The notes under the pieces were generated by a model that was not told where the DNA came from, ran no database searches, and saw nothing but the letters and a program-made list of their open reading frames with translations. A DNA stretch of 64,000 bases from positions 186,001-250,000 of the forward strand of contig FPIT01000004.1 of assembly GCA_900119285.1 (NCBI GenBank). The letters run 5' to 3'. The stretch's first letter is position 1; each line of letters starts with the position of its first letter. Positions 17,393 through 26,981 of this stretch are shown in pieces. The DNA is from Prevotellaceae bacterium HUN156 (GTDB taxonomy: Bacteria; Bacteroidota; Bacteroidia; Bacteroidales; Bacteroidaceae). Position numbers and translations under genes: made by a program.

Positions 17393-18490
17393 ATGAGTAA
17401 TGTAAAGCGAATCGTATTGACTGGTGGACCGTGTGCAGGTAAGACTACAGCGCTGGTGCGCATCATCGAACACTTTTCTAATCTGGGCTTTAAGGTGTTT
17501 ACCGTGCCCGAAGTACCTACCATGTATAGTCAGGGCGGCTGGAGCTATCTGACAACTAATCGCGACCTCTACTACGAGGGCGAGTTGGCTATTCTGCAGA
17601 CACAGCTGGCGCTGGAAGACTCGTTTATGAGGCTTGCAGAAACTTGTACAAAGCCTGCCTTTGTAGTGTGCGACCGTGGTACGCTTGACATCTCTGCGTA
17701 TATCGCACCAGAGATGTGGGAAGAGATTACTGGCAAGTGTGATACCTGTACCAACAAGCTGCGCGAACGTTACGATGCCGTACTGCACCTGGTGAGTGCT
17801 GCCGATGGTGCTGAACAGTACTACACCACCGCCACCAACTCTACACGCTATGAGCAAGCCAACGAAGAAGGCCTTCAGATAGCTCGCGACTTGGATAAGA
17901 AGGTGAATAGGGCATGGACAGGTCATCCTCATCTGCGCGTCATCAACAACCATGATGACTTCGACACCAAGTTGAACCGTGTTATCATGGAGATTTCTAA
18001 TGTGCTGGGTATTCCACAACCTATCGAAGAGGAGCGCGTATATCTCGTAGAACTTACCGGCGAACTGCCCGAATGTATCGAAAGCGAAATAACGCAGACC
18101 TACCTCGTGGCAGACCCAGGCGTAGAGGTGCGACTGCGCCGTCGTTGCTGGGGAGGCGAAGTGGTCAATGTGCACAAAACCAAGAAGCGCGTGTCGCGTA
18201 CCGAATTCTTGGAGACGGAGCGTCAGGTGAGCAATGCACTTTACGAGTCGCTCTTACAGCAGGCAGACCCTTATCGTGCTACTATCCGCAAGACGCGTCG
18301 TAGCTTTATCTGGAAGGGCCAGTATTTTGAAATAGACTTCTTCCACGAGCCCGTTGACAACCTGATGATGTTACAGACCAAGGGTGTGGCCCAGCAGGAG
18401 AGTGTCAACTTCCCGCCATTCATCAAGGTGGTAGAAGATATTACGGGTAATAAGCAATATTACAATTATAATATTGCGCTGAGGAGATAA
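17393..18490 (+). CDS. AAA_28-type nucleotide-binding protein with CYTH-like domain
   Basis: 365 residues. The N-terminal half is a NadR-like/AAA_28 P-loop domain: GGPCAGKTT at 11-19, CDRGTLDISAY near 99. The C-terminal half (about 215-360) resembles CYTH triphosphatase-like domains, with basic strands VRLRRR and KTRRSFIWKGQYFEIDFF. The pairing is also known in the eukaryotic TTD14 family. It probably binds GTP or ATP and a phosphorylated ligand; no reaction can be assigned. It stands alone, ending 2 nt before the right copy of the terminator repeat. Confidence 0.85.
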   Translation: MSNVKRIVLTGGPCAGKTTALVRIIEHFSNLGFKVFTVPEVPTMYSQGGWSYLTTNRDLYYEGELAILQTQLALEDSFMRLAETCTKPAFVVCDRGTLDISAYIAPEMWEEITGKCDTCTNKLRERYDAVLHLVSAADGAEQYYTTATNSTRYEQANEEGLQIARDLDKKVNRAWTGHPHLRVINNHDDFDTKLNRVIMEISNVLGIPQPIEEERVYLVELTGELPECIESEITQTYLVADPGVEVRLRRRCWGGEVVNVHKTKKRVSRTEFLETERQVSNALYESLLQQADPYRATIRKTRRSFIWKGQYFEIDFFHEPVDNLMMLQTKGVAQQESVNFPPFIKVVEDITGNKQYYNYNIALRR

Positions 18491-18492
18491 GG

Positions 18493-18529
18493 AGCCTACC
18501 CCAAACCCCTCCCCATAGGAGGGGCTTTT
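18493..18529 (+). repeat. Terminator repeat, right copy of a mirror-image pair
   Basis: Exact reverse complement of 14971-15007. Read on the plus strand it gives CCCCTCC-CCATA-GGAGGGG-CTTTTT, a terminator directly after the AAA/CYTH stop codon. Confidence 0.85.
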
Positions 18530-18568
18530 TGTCACACAGAAATAATAAGGTCACGCAGAAATAATAAG

Positions 18569-18682
18569 GTCACACAGAAATAACAGAAATAACAGAAATT
18601 TTTATTTCGAACACGAATCGAACGAATCTCACGAATTAAGCTACGCGCAGCCTTTCTGTTATTTCTGTTATTTCTGTGTGAC
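18569..18682. repeat. 30-bp perfect inverted repeat between convergent genes
   Basis: Arms at 18569-18598 and 18653-18682 are exact reverse complements made of ACAGAAATA words; the 54-nt spacer contains AACACGAATCGAACGAATC. Degenerate partial copies of the left arm (TCACGCAGAAATAATAAGG) precede it. The structure fills the 222-bp gap before the histidine phosphatase stop and could end transcription from both sides. Confidence 0.85.
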
Positions 18683-18712
18683 ATAAAAATAAGAATATCT
18701 TTGTGTGAGCTT

Positions 18713-19975
18713 TTATTGCTTTATGCTGTTGCAACGTTCTGTATAGAATTTGCGGAAGTCTGTCCACTTATAGTAGGGGAAGCAGTCTGTCTTTACAGGC
18801 AGGGTAGCTTCCTTACCATTGAAGACGCACTTGACGAGGATGTCATCGCTGGCCTTCTTAGAACGGTAGAAGACGAGTTGCATATTACAAGCCTTACAGG
18901 TCTGCCAATTCTGATAGATGTTCTTTACCTCGTATGGATCCTCAGGGTCTGCATCAGCATTATTGATGCCCATCAGCATCTGCAAGGGACCCAGGCAGTC
19001 GTCGTGACCAAAGCGGAGGTCGGCAATACGGTCGCAGCTACCATCAATCACGGCATCAGCCTTCTTGATGATGTCCTGCAGGATGGGTATCATGACATAA
19101 CGCTCAGGGAACAGCCATGAATAGGTGCCGAGGTTGCTGCTCTCCCATACGGCTGCTACCTCCTCGTCGGTGATGAGGTTGCCCATCATGCCCTCATGTC
19201 CGATGCTAGGCAGAGAGGTGTAAAGGTTGATGAGGTTGCTGCCAATGTGGTGGGGAGTGCCAGGCAGTCCTTCTGTGCTGGTGAAGGTGCGGCTGATGAC
19301 TATCTCGCGCAGGTTGTCCTGTCCCTTAAACTGGTTGCGGTTCTTCTCGAAGCGAGGTTTGGGCTTGGGAGGATTGTGCTTGATAGGATTCTGGTGGTCG
19401 CCGGGCTTTACGCCATCCAGTGTAGAGCGTGAAGACTGCTCGCGAATGATAATCTTCGGGTTGCACTGTGTCAGCTGCTGACAGAAGGCTGCCATACTGA
19501 TAACGCAGCGTCCTACCAAAGAAGAAATGGCATATACGTTACCCCCATTCTTAAATACTTCGGGGAAGTTGTTATACATCACTTTCGCAATGCCCTGATG
19601 CTGCTGCCAGCCCAGGTCGCTCAGCTCTGTGGAACAAGCATTCAGTTCATCCTTGGCAGCCTGAAACTTTAGATAGAAGGCTTCACCCTCAGGAGTGAGT
19701 TGGTGGTTGCGATGCGCCTTGGTCAGTACACTGTCAATCTCAACATACAGACGTCCGCTCCAATAGTAGCGAGAACCGTGACGTCCGTAGTGACTGATGT
19801 AGAAAGGCTTGTAGCCCTTCGGTGCCTTGGTCAGCTCCACGGGTGTGAAGTTGTAGGGATAGTCTGTACCATAGGCTTTTCGTGGGTCATCCTTGAGTTG
19901 GTCAATCGCGTTACCCTGTGCCCAAGCCACGAGGGCAAAGAGTACGAATACAATACTTGTTAGCGTTTTTTTCAT
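18713..19975 (-). CDS. Exported histidine-type acid phosphatase (MINPP-like)
   Basis: 420 residues with a signal peptide (LTSIVFVLFALVAWAQ). HYGRHGSRYYWS near 64 is the RHGxR catalytic motif and RFGHDDCLGPL near 325 supplies the proton-donor HD pair of the clade-2 histidine phosphatases. Family members hydrolyse phosphomonoesters, including inositol phosphates; Bacteroides MINPP homologues are phytases, so a periplasmic or surface phytase is plausible but not proven. A loop near 210-225 rich in Pro/Lys/Arg/Gln (NPPKPKPRFEKNRNQFKG) is unusual. It is downstream of, and on the same strand as, the transglutaminase-like gene with a 37-nt gap. Confidence 0.9.
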   Translation of the reverse strand: MKKTLTSIVFVLFALVAWAQGNAIDQLKDDPRKAYGTDYPYNFTPVELTKAPKGYKPFYISHYGRHGSRYYWSGRLYVEIDSVLTKAHRNHQLTPEGEAFYLKFQAAKDELNACSTELSDLGWQQHQGIAKVMYNNFPEVFKNGGNVYAISSLVGRCVISMAAFCQQLTQCNPKIIIREQSSRSTLDGVKPGDHQNPIKHNPPKPKPRFEKNRNQFKGQDNLREIVISRTFTSTEGLPGTPHHIGSNLINLYTSLPSIGHEGMMGNLITDEEVAAVWESSNLGTYSWLFPERYVMIPILQDIIKKADAVIDGSCDRIADLRFGHDDCLGPLQMLMGINNADADPEDPYEVKNIYQNWQTCKACNMQLVFYRSKKASDDILVKCVFNGKEATLPVKTDCFPYYKWTDFRKFYTERCNSIKQ

Positions 19976-20012
19976 AAGGCTTTCGTTTTATTTATGAGTA
20001 AATAATAGTTTT

Positions 20013-21992
20013 TTATGATACTTTCTTGATGGTGAGAATGTTTTTGCAATTTTCTACCACTTTATCATAGAACATTTTTAAGTTCTGATAAACTTCTGGA
20101 GCAAAGAATGTCTTGTTAATGTTCAATTGATATTGTACGGAGATAACATTCTCGCTAACACTCCAAGAAATACGTAACACTGCGCCATCGAATTTGATAA
20201 TGATAGGTTGGGGTGTTTCTTCTACCACATATCCCTCAGGAAGTGTAATGCTTATGTTTTGTACCTCTAGTTGCTTGTAGGGAAATTCAATGGGTAAGAT
20301 GCGCTCACTGGCAGTGAATGGTGACTCTTTTTCAGGTATGATTACTAATGGGTTCAGATAAATCATGTCGCCTGCAGCATCACACTGCTTAGTAAAGGTC
20401 ATCTTCTCTGTTGCTGCAGGTGAGAACTCATGAAGACCTTCTGTTGTGTATGATTGTATCTCAATATTGTTGCGCTCTTGTAATTTCTGTATCAGTTCCA
20501 CGCTGTCCTTGGTCTCTCTCCATGCACGGCGCAAGCTTGCGGCAGCTTCGTCAACTCGCATACTAACCAACTCGCCTTTCAAGAGACCATCGGCATTTAG
20601 TGTAGCCTCAATGGTTGTATTGATGCGTGAACGAGCTGACTCCTGCAAGTTCACCCAAAATCCTGATGCGTTCTTCTTTACGGCACGAGCGCGGTCTACC
20701 AACAATAGAGAGGGTAGGACGTTCAGATATCCGTCTATTGATGATGCATCTAAATACGCCAATTTGTCGTCGTCCATCTCTATGCCAATTACAAAGGTGT
20801 TTAGGTACTTGTAACTGGCATGCGAGAGAGGTAGTTTACCGCGATTACGGGTTCGCATGACAATGGGTGTTGATTCAATACCTGCATCATGTAGCATGTT
20901 GATGAGCAGAAAGTTGATGTCTGCATTCGTACCCGTTCCTTCTTTCAATACTTTCGATGCCGATTTTCCCCAAAAAGCAAAATCACCATTCCAGCGAACC
21001 TTGCTCTGCAATAGTCTCCATACAGCAGCAATACGCTCTTTCTTGTCAGCAATATTAGGAATGCCTGCGGCTATAATCTCATTTTTTAATGCACTACTTT
21101 TCTTCAGTCGTCCGCCAAATTCCTCATCTTCCATCAACTGTGTATCAATGTCTTTCCATGTTGCTGTGTAGGTCTCGTGTATAGAGCCAGGAACGTAGAT
21201 GCCCGCAAGTTCTGCAGTTACCTTACAACCATAGTCGGAAGCATTCCATACGAAATCGTCATCTTTCAATGCTGGCAAATCTCTACCAATAAATGTATGT
21301 ACTTTGACGGCAAGGTTTTCTGTGTCACTACCTAATACTAGCACCAGGTTATCATCTGATACATTATTTTCTAAATGACTGATACCTGTTTGGTCTAGAT
21401 GAAATTCAAACCAATCAGGGATGGCTAATCTGTAGCTGGTGTAAACTACAGGAATGTCACTTTGGGCATACCAACTTCTAATATCGCCATAGTAGTCGCT
21501 CTCTATGCGATATTCATATTCAATGACGGTACCCTCCTTTACTTGAGGTACACTGAACTTTGTCACTACCTGATTCTTATCCAGACGCTCCTTGTTAATC
21601 ATCTGGCGTTCCATCTTGGTCTTGACGAGTTTACCATTCTCCATATTGTAAGCTGTTGCTTTCAAACCAAGCAGAGTCTCCTTTCGTGAACCATTTGATT
21701 CTGGTTCTGTGTAAACAACACTTTGATCTGCAACACGCTTGCCCTCTGGCTTAAGAACTTTTAGACGAGTGTTTATATAATATAGTACTTTGAAATTACC
21801 ATTTACAAAATCGTATTTGACATCAGTTTGCTGACATAGTATCACTGCGTCGGCATCTTTGTCGGCAATGTATTCTGTCATTTGTAACTCTTCATTTGTG
21901 GGCTTTCCCCATTTCAGGTTAGGCTCAATAGTTTGTGCGTGTGCTGCTAATGACAAGGCTAATAGCATCAGATTGAAAACAATTCTTTTCAT
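20013..21992 (-). CDS. Exported DUF3857 / transglutaminase-like protein
   Basis: 659 residues with a signal peptide (LMLLALSLAAHAQ). DUF3857 occupies about 50-215, a transglutaminase-like core about 290-400 and a C-terminal DUF3858-like beta domain about 560-640. In the core the usual catalytic Cys is replaced: GTGTNADINFLL near 352, then TPIVMRTRNRG, SHASYKYLNTFVI and YLDASS. His and Asp equivalents remain. This points to a binding rather than an enzymatic role, as in many Bacteroidota members. Its partner and substrate are unknown. Confidence 0.88.
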   Translation of the reverse strand: MKRIVFNLMLLALSLAAHAQTIEPNLKWGKPTNEELQMTEYIADKDADAVILCQQTDVKYDFVNGNFKVLYYINTRLKVLKPEGKRVADQSVVYTEPESNGSRKETLLGLKATAYNMENGKLVKTKMERQMINKERLDKNQVVTKFSVPQVKEGTVIEYEYRIESDYYGDIRSWYAQSDIPVVYTSYRLAIPDWFEFHLDQTGISHLENNVSDDNLVLVLGSDTENLAVKVHTFIGRDLPALKDDDFVWNASDYGCKVTAELAGIYVPGSIHETYTATWKDIDTQLMEDEEFGGRLKKSSALKNEIIAAGIPNIADKKERIAAVWRLLQSKVRWNGDFAFWGKSASKVLKEGTGTNADINFLLINMLHDAGIESTPIVMRTRNRGKLPLSHASYKYLNTFVIGIEMDDDKLAYLDASSIDGYLNVLPSLLLVDRARAVKKNASGFWVNLQESARSRINTTIEATLNADGLLKGELVSMRVDEAAASLRRAWRETKDSVELIQKLQERNNIEIQSYTTEGLHEFSPAATEKMTFTKQCDAAGDMIYLNPLVIIPEKESPFTASERILPIEFPYKQLEVQNISITLPEGYVVEETPQPIIIKFDGAVLRISWSVSENVISVQYQLNINKTFFAPEVYQNLKMFYDKVVENCKNILTIKKVS

Positions 21993-22118
21993 TGTAATTG
22001 GATTAATTGTTGGTTTTTGGAAAATTTTTACAAAGGTATATATTATTTTCTGATCTTACAAATTTAGTGAGAAGAAATAATAGTATAATGTTGTAAAAAC
22101 AGAAAAAGATAGAGATTA

Positions 22119-22150
22119 TTTGGTGATGTGGCTTTTTTTGCCTACTTTTG
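22119..22150 (+). promoter_or_regulatory. Complete promoter of pepT
   Basis: TTTG at 22119-22122, 20-nt spacer, TACTTTTG at 22143-22150. The ATG at 22181 lies about 30 nt downstream. Confidence 0.7.
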
Positions 22151-22180
22151 TAGCCATTATTACAATATCAATGTAAACGT

Positions 22181-23404
22181 ATGGATATAACCGAAAGATT
22201 TCTGAACTATACCAAGTTCGATACGCAGTCAGCAGAAGAAAGTGAGAGCGTGCCCAGCACAGCGAAACAACTGCTGTTTGCTGAATACCTGAAAAAAGAG
22301 TTGGAACGCGAAGGACTGGAGGAGGTGGAACTCGACGAGAAGGGCTACCTCTATGCCACCCTGAAAGCCAACGTGAAAGGCGATATTCCTACTATTGGCT
22401 TTATTTCGCACTATGATACATCACCCGACTGCTCGGGTGCCGACATTAAACCTCAGATTGTGAAAGGCTATAATGGTGGCGACATCCTGTTGAGCGAGGG
22501 TATCGTGATGAGTCCGAAGAAGTTTCCGGAGCTGTCGCAACATGTAGGTGAAGACCTTATCGTAACAGACGGTACCACACTGTTGGGCGCCGATGATAAG
22601 GCGGGTATCGCTGAGATTGTGCAGGCTATGGTCTATCTGCAGGAGCATAAGGAAATCAAGCACGGAAAGATTCGCATCGCCTTTAATCCCGACGAGGAGA
22701 TTGGTATGGGTGCCCACCACTTCGATGTAGAGAAGTTCGGTTGTCAGTGGGGCTATACCATGGACGGCGGTGATGTGGGTGAACTGGAGTTTGAGAACTT
22801 TAATGCTGCCTCTGCCAAGATTAGCATCAAGGGCGTCAGTGTGCATCCAGGTTATGCCAAGGGCAAGATGGTGAATGCCAATGCGCTGGCTGCTGAGTTT
22901 GCCAAGTTGTTGCCTGAGGATGAAACGCCTGAGACCACAGAGGGCTATCAGGGCTTCTACCACTTGTTGGGCATCCAGAGCAACATCGAACAGGCAAGTC
23001 TGTCGTATATCATCCGCGACCACGACCGTGAGCGTTTTGAAGACCGCAAGCGTTTCATCGAGAGTTGTGTGGAGAAGATGAACGAGAAGTATGGTGAAGG
23101 TACGGTGACTGCCGTAGTGAAGGACCAATACTATAATATGAAGGAGAAGATTGATGCGCAGATGCACGTCATCGACCTTGTGCTGCGCGCCATGCAGGAG
23201 TGTGGTGTAGCGCCTAAGGTGAAGCCTATTCGTGGTGGTACGGATGGTGCGCAGCTGTCGTTCAAAGGACTGCCTTGTCCTAACATCTTCGCTGGTGGCA
23301 TCAACTTCCACGGTCCCTACGAGTTTGTGCCCATCCAGTCGATGGAGAAAGCCATGCAGGTGATTGTTAAGATATGCGAGATAACAGCTAACTATAACGA
23401 CTAA
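22181..23404 (+). CDS. pepT: Peptidase T (tripeptidase, M20B)
   Basis: 407 residues, the usual length. Metal ligands and catalytic residues are visible: ISHYDTSPD near 77, [16 protein letters not shown] near 132, [19 protein letters not shown] near 169 and [18 protein letters not shown] near 355. It removes the N-terminal residue from tripeptides in the cytoplasm with two Zn2+ ions. Promoter at 22119 and terminator at 23413 bracket it, so it is monocistronic. Confidence 0.96.
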   Translation: MDITERFLNYTKFDTQSAEESESVPSTAKQLLFAEYLKKELEREGLEEVELDEKGYLYATLKANVKGDIPTIGFISHYDTSPDCSGADIKPQIVKGYNGGDILLSEGIVMSPKKFPELSQHVGEDLIVTDGTTLLGADDKAGIAEIVQAMVYLQEHKEIKHGKIRIAFNPDEEIGMGAHHFDVEKFGCQWGYTMDGGDVGELEFENFNAASAKISIKGVSVHPGYAKGKMVNANALAAEFAKLLPEDETPETTEGYQGFYHLLGIQSNIEQASLSYIIRDHDRERFEDRKRFIESCVEKMNEKYGEGTVTAVVKDQYYNMKEKIDAQMHVIDLVLRAMQECGVAPKVKPIRGGTDGAQLSFKGLPCPNIFAGGINFHGPYEFVPIQSMEKAMQVIVKICEITANYND

Positions 23405-23412
23405 GAAAAAAA

Positions 23413-23450
23413 CGGTCTGGTAACGCTACGTTGCCAGACCGCTTTCCTTT
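23413..23450 (+). terminator. Terminator of pepT, possibly bidirectional
   Basis: Twelve-base arms CGGTCTGGTAAC and GTTGCCAGACCG (one wobble) with a T-rich tail, 9 nt after the pepT stop; AAAAAAA on the left allows use from the converging sensor gene. Confidence 0.85.
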
Positions 23451-23454
23451 TTAT

Positions 23455-25218
23455 TTATTTCGGCATCTCGATAGTGATTCTACAACCATTGTTATAGTCG
23501 GTATCGATATGCATATTGCCACCCAAACTGAGTGCATGGCGCTTGACAAGCGCTAATCCCATGCCAACACCCTCTGGCAGCTCGTCGGCCTTGGTGAATG
23601 GCTTGTAGGTTTGCTCTGCGAAGTCGGCAGGGAGACCTGGTCCGACATCCTGAACAGTAAAGAGAATGTTGTCCTCCGTCTGACTGATGCGCAGCGTAAT
23701 ATGCTTGCCGTCAGAATGGCTGGCAGCATTATTAAGCAATTCGAACAAGATGCGCGTGAGGTAAATCTTATTGGTCAGTATGAAGATATCTTTAGATAAC
23801 TCATTTTCCAACTGTATGTTGGCTTGTGGAAAGTGGGTGAGGGTATGTTGAATGCATGTTTGTGCTATTTCCATGCATGACAACTCGTCGAGTCTCTCGC
23901 ATACCAGCTTCTCGTTGGTGTCAGTCTCTGTGGCATCAAGCATCAGCAATACCATGCGGTTCAGGCCGTCGACATTGCTCTTCATCATCTGGCGAATGCT
24001 GCCCAGTTCTTCATCGCTAATCGCATTCTTGCTGTCGCCCAGCATATCAGCAAAGCCTGTAATGACATTTAATGGCATACGCATCTGCTGTGTGAGGTGA
24101 CAGATATACTGATTCTTTCTTTTTATGATTTCCTCGGTCTGCAGTCTGGCTCGCATCAACTCCTCATTGTGTAGTCTGAGGTCATCGACATGTTGCCGAA
24201 GGCTACTCATCCGCTCGTTGAGCGATTGTTGCATCATTGCAAAACAATTCTGCAGTCTGCCGATGACATTCTTGTCATTTGTCGTTGGTATTGTCTCATC
24301 ATATTGTCCGTCAGCCATCTTGCGTGTAGTGGCTATAAGCATATTTATGGGATAGATGGTTCGCTTAACCATGTGATGACAAAGCAGCAGAATGATGGAT
24401 ATTCCGATGACGAGCAATCCGATGATGGCGTAGCCTAACTGATGGTAGTTCTTCATGATATCCTTGTCCAGACAAACCAATGCCAGGCTCCAGTCGGTAC
24501 CAGGTACAGGACTATAGTCGACATGATATCGTTGTCCATTATACATCACGTGCATATTGCCTCGATTGCCTGCCGTCATCTCATGGCCTAAGGCAATCAT
24601 ATCCTTACCATTGCTGGGATCACTATCGGTAAAGATTGTTTTCTTGAAGAGCTTTGTGCTGTCGGGATGCATGATATAGCGACCGTCGCCAGCCAGCATC
24701 ATATAATAGGAGTGAGGGTAGGGATGCTCAAATTCGTTAAGGATTCCTGCCATACGACAGAAAGAGAAATTGGTGGAAAGGATGCCTGCCAGATGTCCGT
24801 CTTTCATGATGATAGGACAACTGTAGGTGCCCACCGTGCCATCTTTATTAACGGTGTATTTCGGGTGATTGTGTTCATAGTTGCTCAGAATCTTCGAATC
24901 TGTTATCACCTCGCAGGAGGTGACGTTATGGTTCAGTCGCTTGATACGATAAGGTACAGAGCGTATAGAGTCTGGAGTAAAACTCTCTTCAAGTAGCCAT
25001 ACATTGGAGTTGGCTGCTGTCTCCACTGTATTTATATAGTACTTGATGCGTTGCATCATCGTATGTTGCATGCTTTGTGTATCCTCGCTCACCTCTTGGT
25101 GTATCAAATAGCGTGACTGCAGATACAGAATACCTATTGATAGGATGAATATAGGGGCTGTCATCAGCAAGATGCTCATGGTGAGCCCTCTTGATAGTTT
25201 GCGACGATTAGTTCTCAT
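23455..25218 (-). CDS. Cache-HAMP sensor with HATPase but no phospho-acceptor His
   Basis: 587 residues. TM1 about 13-32, periplasmic double-Cache domain about 33-275, TM2 about 280-303, HAMP about 304-356, HisKA-like helices about 365-435 and an ATPase domain about 475-587. The ATPase is intact: ELLNNAASHS (N box), DVGPGLP (G1), GVGMGLALV (G2). The HisKA motif reads HLTQQMRMPLN; the residue aligned with the phospho-acceptor His is Gln377 (CAG). The ATG overlaps the stop of the previous Cache gene by 4 nt (ATGA), so both are translated together. A kinase that phosphorylates a partner protein is the simplest reading. Confidence 0.9.
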   Translation of the reverse strand: MRTNRRKLSRGLTMSILLMTAPIFILSIGILYLQSRYLIHQEVSEDTQSMQHTMMQRIKYYINTVETAANSNVWLLEESFTPDSIRSVPYRIKRLNHNVTSCEVITDSKILSNYEHNHPKYTVNKDGTVGTYSCPIIMKDGHLAGILSTNFSFCRMAGILNEFEHPYPHSYYMMLAGDGRYIMHPDSTKLFKKTIFTDSDPSNGKDMIALGHEMTAGNRGNMHVMYNGQRYHVDYSPVPGTDWSLALVCLDKDIMKNYHQLGYAIIGLLVIGISIILLLCHHMVKRTIYPINMLIATTRKMADGQYDETIPTTNDKNVIGRLQNCFAMMQQSLNERMSSLRQHVDDLRLHNEELMRARLQTEEIIKRKNQYICHLTQQMRMPLNVITGFADMLGDSKNAISDEELGSIRQMMKSNVDGLNRMVLLMLDATETDTNEKLVCERLDELSCMEIAQTCIQHTLTHFPQANIQLENELSKDIFILTNKIYLTRILFELLNNAASHSDGKHITLRISQTEDNILFTVQDVGPGLPADFAEQTYKPFTKADELPEGVGMGLALVKRHALSLGGNMHIDTDYNNGCRITIEMPK

Positions 25219-26690
25219 GACTTATCTCCTTTTTTTGTCTCTGTTGCTGTAAAGTGAGCTATGTGGCTCAGTAAATCCACCATGGTTTGGCTCTTTCGCT
25301 GTATGTTATCAGCCTCTTTACCCTTCGTTTCCTCATCACTGTCACCCTTGATGCAGAGCACGGTAGCACTGCTGTCGATGCTCTCGGAAGGAGCTACCAT
25401 CTGATGAGTCATATAGTGCAAGAATGAACTCTTTAACTCGTTGGCATCAATCACTTGCTCATATTCGGCACGCATCATCTCGCCTTGCAAACGCAGACGA
25501 ACAGTCTCTTCTTCCGCCTCACTAACCTCTCCCTGTAGTGCGCGCTGCATCTTATAAAGTCGGCTCTGCAACAATCCAATCTCGTCACTACGTTCAGGAT
25601 AGGGCAGTGTCTCGTTGTAGTTGCCTTGGGCAATATGCTGTGCCGACTTGGCAAGCATCTTTAGCGGATTCATCTGCTTGCGAATAATCCATCTCCATAG
25701 AAGGAATTGTAACAGAAAACCTGCTATGGCTATACCAACAACCAGATAAAGAAGCATGTTGTGCAGACCGAAAATGTCATTTTCTGGATATACCACTCCA
25801 ACACTCCAATTGGCTTCGATGCTCGATCTCTCAGCCCATTTAACTGGTGAGAATGGCTTGTAGAATATCCACCAGTCACTACCATCTCTGCGAAACTCCT
25901 TCATGCCCTTTTCACCTGCCAACATAGCCTTGGCTGCTTCCAATTCACTGGGATGGGCATTTCTATTTGACTGGCTGAATATCTTTGGGTTGAACAGCTT
26001 TTCCTTGTCTGGATGTACGATGTATGTGCCGTTGTCCCCCAACAATACACTATAGCCATTGTTGGAAGGCTTAGCAGCAAGTATTATTTTTGAAAGTTGA
26101 GTGATGGCCACGTCTACTGCTATCACACCGATGCGCTTATCGTTCTTATCGTTGAAGGGAAGACAGAATGTTACTAATGGCTCATCCTCTGTACAATCTC
26201 CCTTCAAAGGGTCTATCCACCCAATCCATCCCGTATTCATAGAGCGTGTATACCATATCTGCTCGGTATAGGGACGATTGGCAAATGTCTGAGAGATAAT
26301 CAAGTCTGAGGGATTGTTGCTGTCGTGTGTCTTATGATGTACATAGGCCATAAACAAATCCTTGCCAGGATAGTAGCCTGGTCTAAAACAGATAGCACAG
26401 CCATCAATATAAGAATTGCTCTCTACCAGCTTACGACTGTAAGTGTACATGCGACTTGAATCGTTGAGATGCTCTATCAGGTCATAATAAATATTGCCTG
26501 TGGCTTGTTCCACGCTCAACAGAATATTGTCAATGTGTTGCATTGTACCTTCCAGCGTTTGTTCGGCATTGTGAAGTGCTTCTTGCTTTAACGTCTTGTG
26601 CGAGAAGTAGCCGAGAATGCCTAGCGTTACAACCAACAGCAACAATGCTTCGCCTATAACTAGTATGTTTAATTCATTAATCTTCCTCAT
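25215..26690 (-). CDS. Cache-HAMP sensor with phospho-acceptor helix but no HATPase
   Basis: 491 residues. TM1 about 12-32, double-Cache domain about 33-310 (IGVIAVDVAITQLSKI, TYIVHPDKEKLFNPKIF), TM2 about 320-345, HAMP about 345-400, then two helices with FLHYMTHQMVAPSES; His429 occupies the phospho-acceptor position. The protein ends about 60 residues later, with no ATPase domain, and a stop that overlaps the next gene's ATG. The start at 26690 gives MRKINELNILVIG; a GTG lies 21 nt earlier. The next protein has the ATPase but not this His, so the two look like halves of one split kinase. No response regulator is adjacent. Confidence 0.88.
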   Translation of the reverse strand: MRKINELNILVIGEALLLLVVTLGILGYFSHKTLKQEALHNAEQTLEGTMQHIDNILLSVEQATGNIYYDLIEHLNDSSRMYTYSRKLVESNSYIDGCAICFRPGYYPGKDLFMAYVHHKTHDSNNPSDLIISQTFANRPYTEQIWYTRSMNTGWIGWIDPLKGDCTEDEPLVTFCLPFNDKNDKRIGVIAVDVAITQLSKIILAAKPSNNGYSVLLGDNGTYIVHPDKEKLFNPKIFSQSNRNAHPSELEAAKAMLAGEKGMKEFRRDGSDWWIFYKPFSPVKWAERSSIEANWSVGVVYPENDIFGLHNMLLYLVVGIAIAGFLLQFLLWRWIIRKQMNPLKMLAKSAQHIAQGNYNETLPYPERSDEIGLLQSRLYKMQRALQGEVSEAEEETVRLRLQGEMMRAEYEQVIDANELKSSFLHYMTHQMVAPSESIDSSATVLCIKGDSDEETKGKEADNIQRKSQTMVDLLSHIAHFTATETKKGDKS

Positions 26691-26750
26691 AATTGTCTTT
26701 TTTAAGACCACACAATTAGTAGTTTTTTAGTTTTGGGTTTCTTTTATATA

Positions 26751-26758
26751 CAAAAATA
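26751..26758 (-). promoter_or_regulatory. -7 box TATTTTTG for the paired Cache sensors
   Basis: Minus-strand CTATTTTTGTATA fits TAnnTTTG, 60 nt before the ATG at 26690. No good -33 element. Confidence 0.45.
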
Positions 26759-26928
26759 GACATTTTTTGTGATATTTAGATGTTTTATATTATATATTTA
26801 ACAACAATTAACTCCATTAGCTCCTTTAACTCCTGAAAGTTGAGCAAATGCGAAACTTGAATAATTAAGCAAACCTGCACTTTATGAGATGAAAAAACAA
26901 TGTTTCAAAGGTAGTTTTTGAGGCTTTT

Positions 26929-26960
26929 CTTGCAATTAGGATAGAAAAACACTATCTTTG
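26929..26960 (+). promoter_or_regulatory. Promoter of the CPA2 antiporter
   Basis: CTTG at 26929-26932, 20-nt spacer, TATCTTTG at 26953-26960; the ATG at 26982 is 21 nt downstream. Confidence 0.6.
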
Positions 26961-26981
26961 CAAAAAAAATAGAAAAATAGA

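Noticed and set aside
17339..18175. 278-codon minus-strand frame
   Set aside because: Antisense of the AAA/CYTH gene and its leader; His/Cys-rich translation typical of a shadow frame.
22421..23311. 296-codon minus-strand frame
   Set aside because: Antisense of peptidase T; no start context, no domain.
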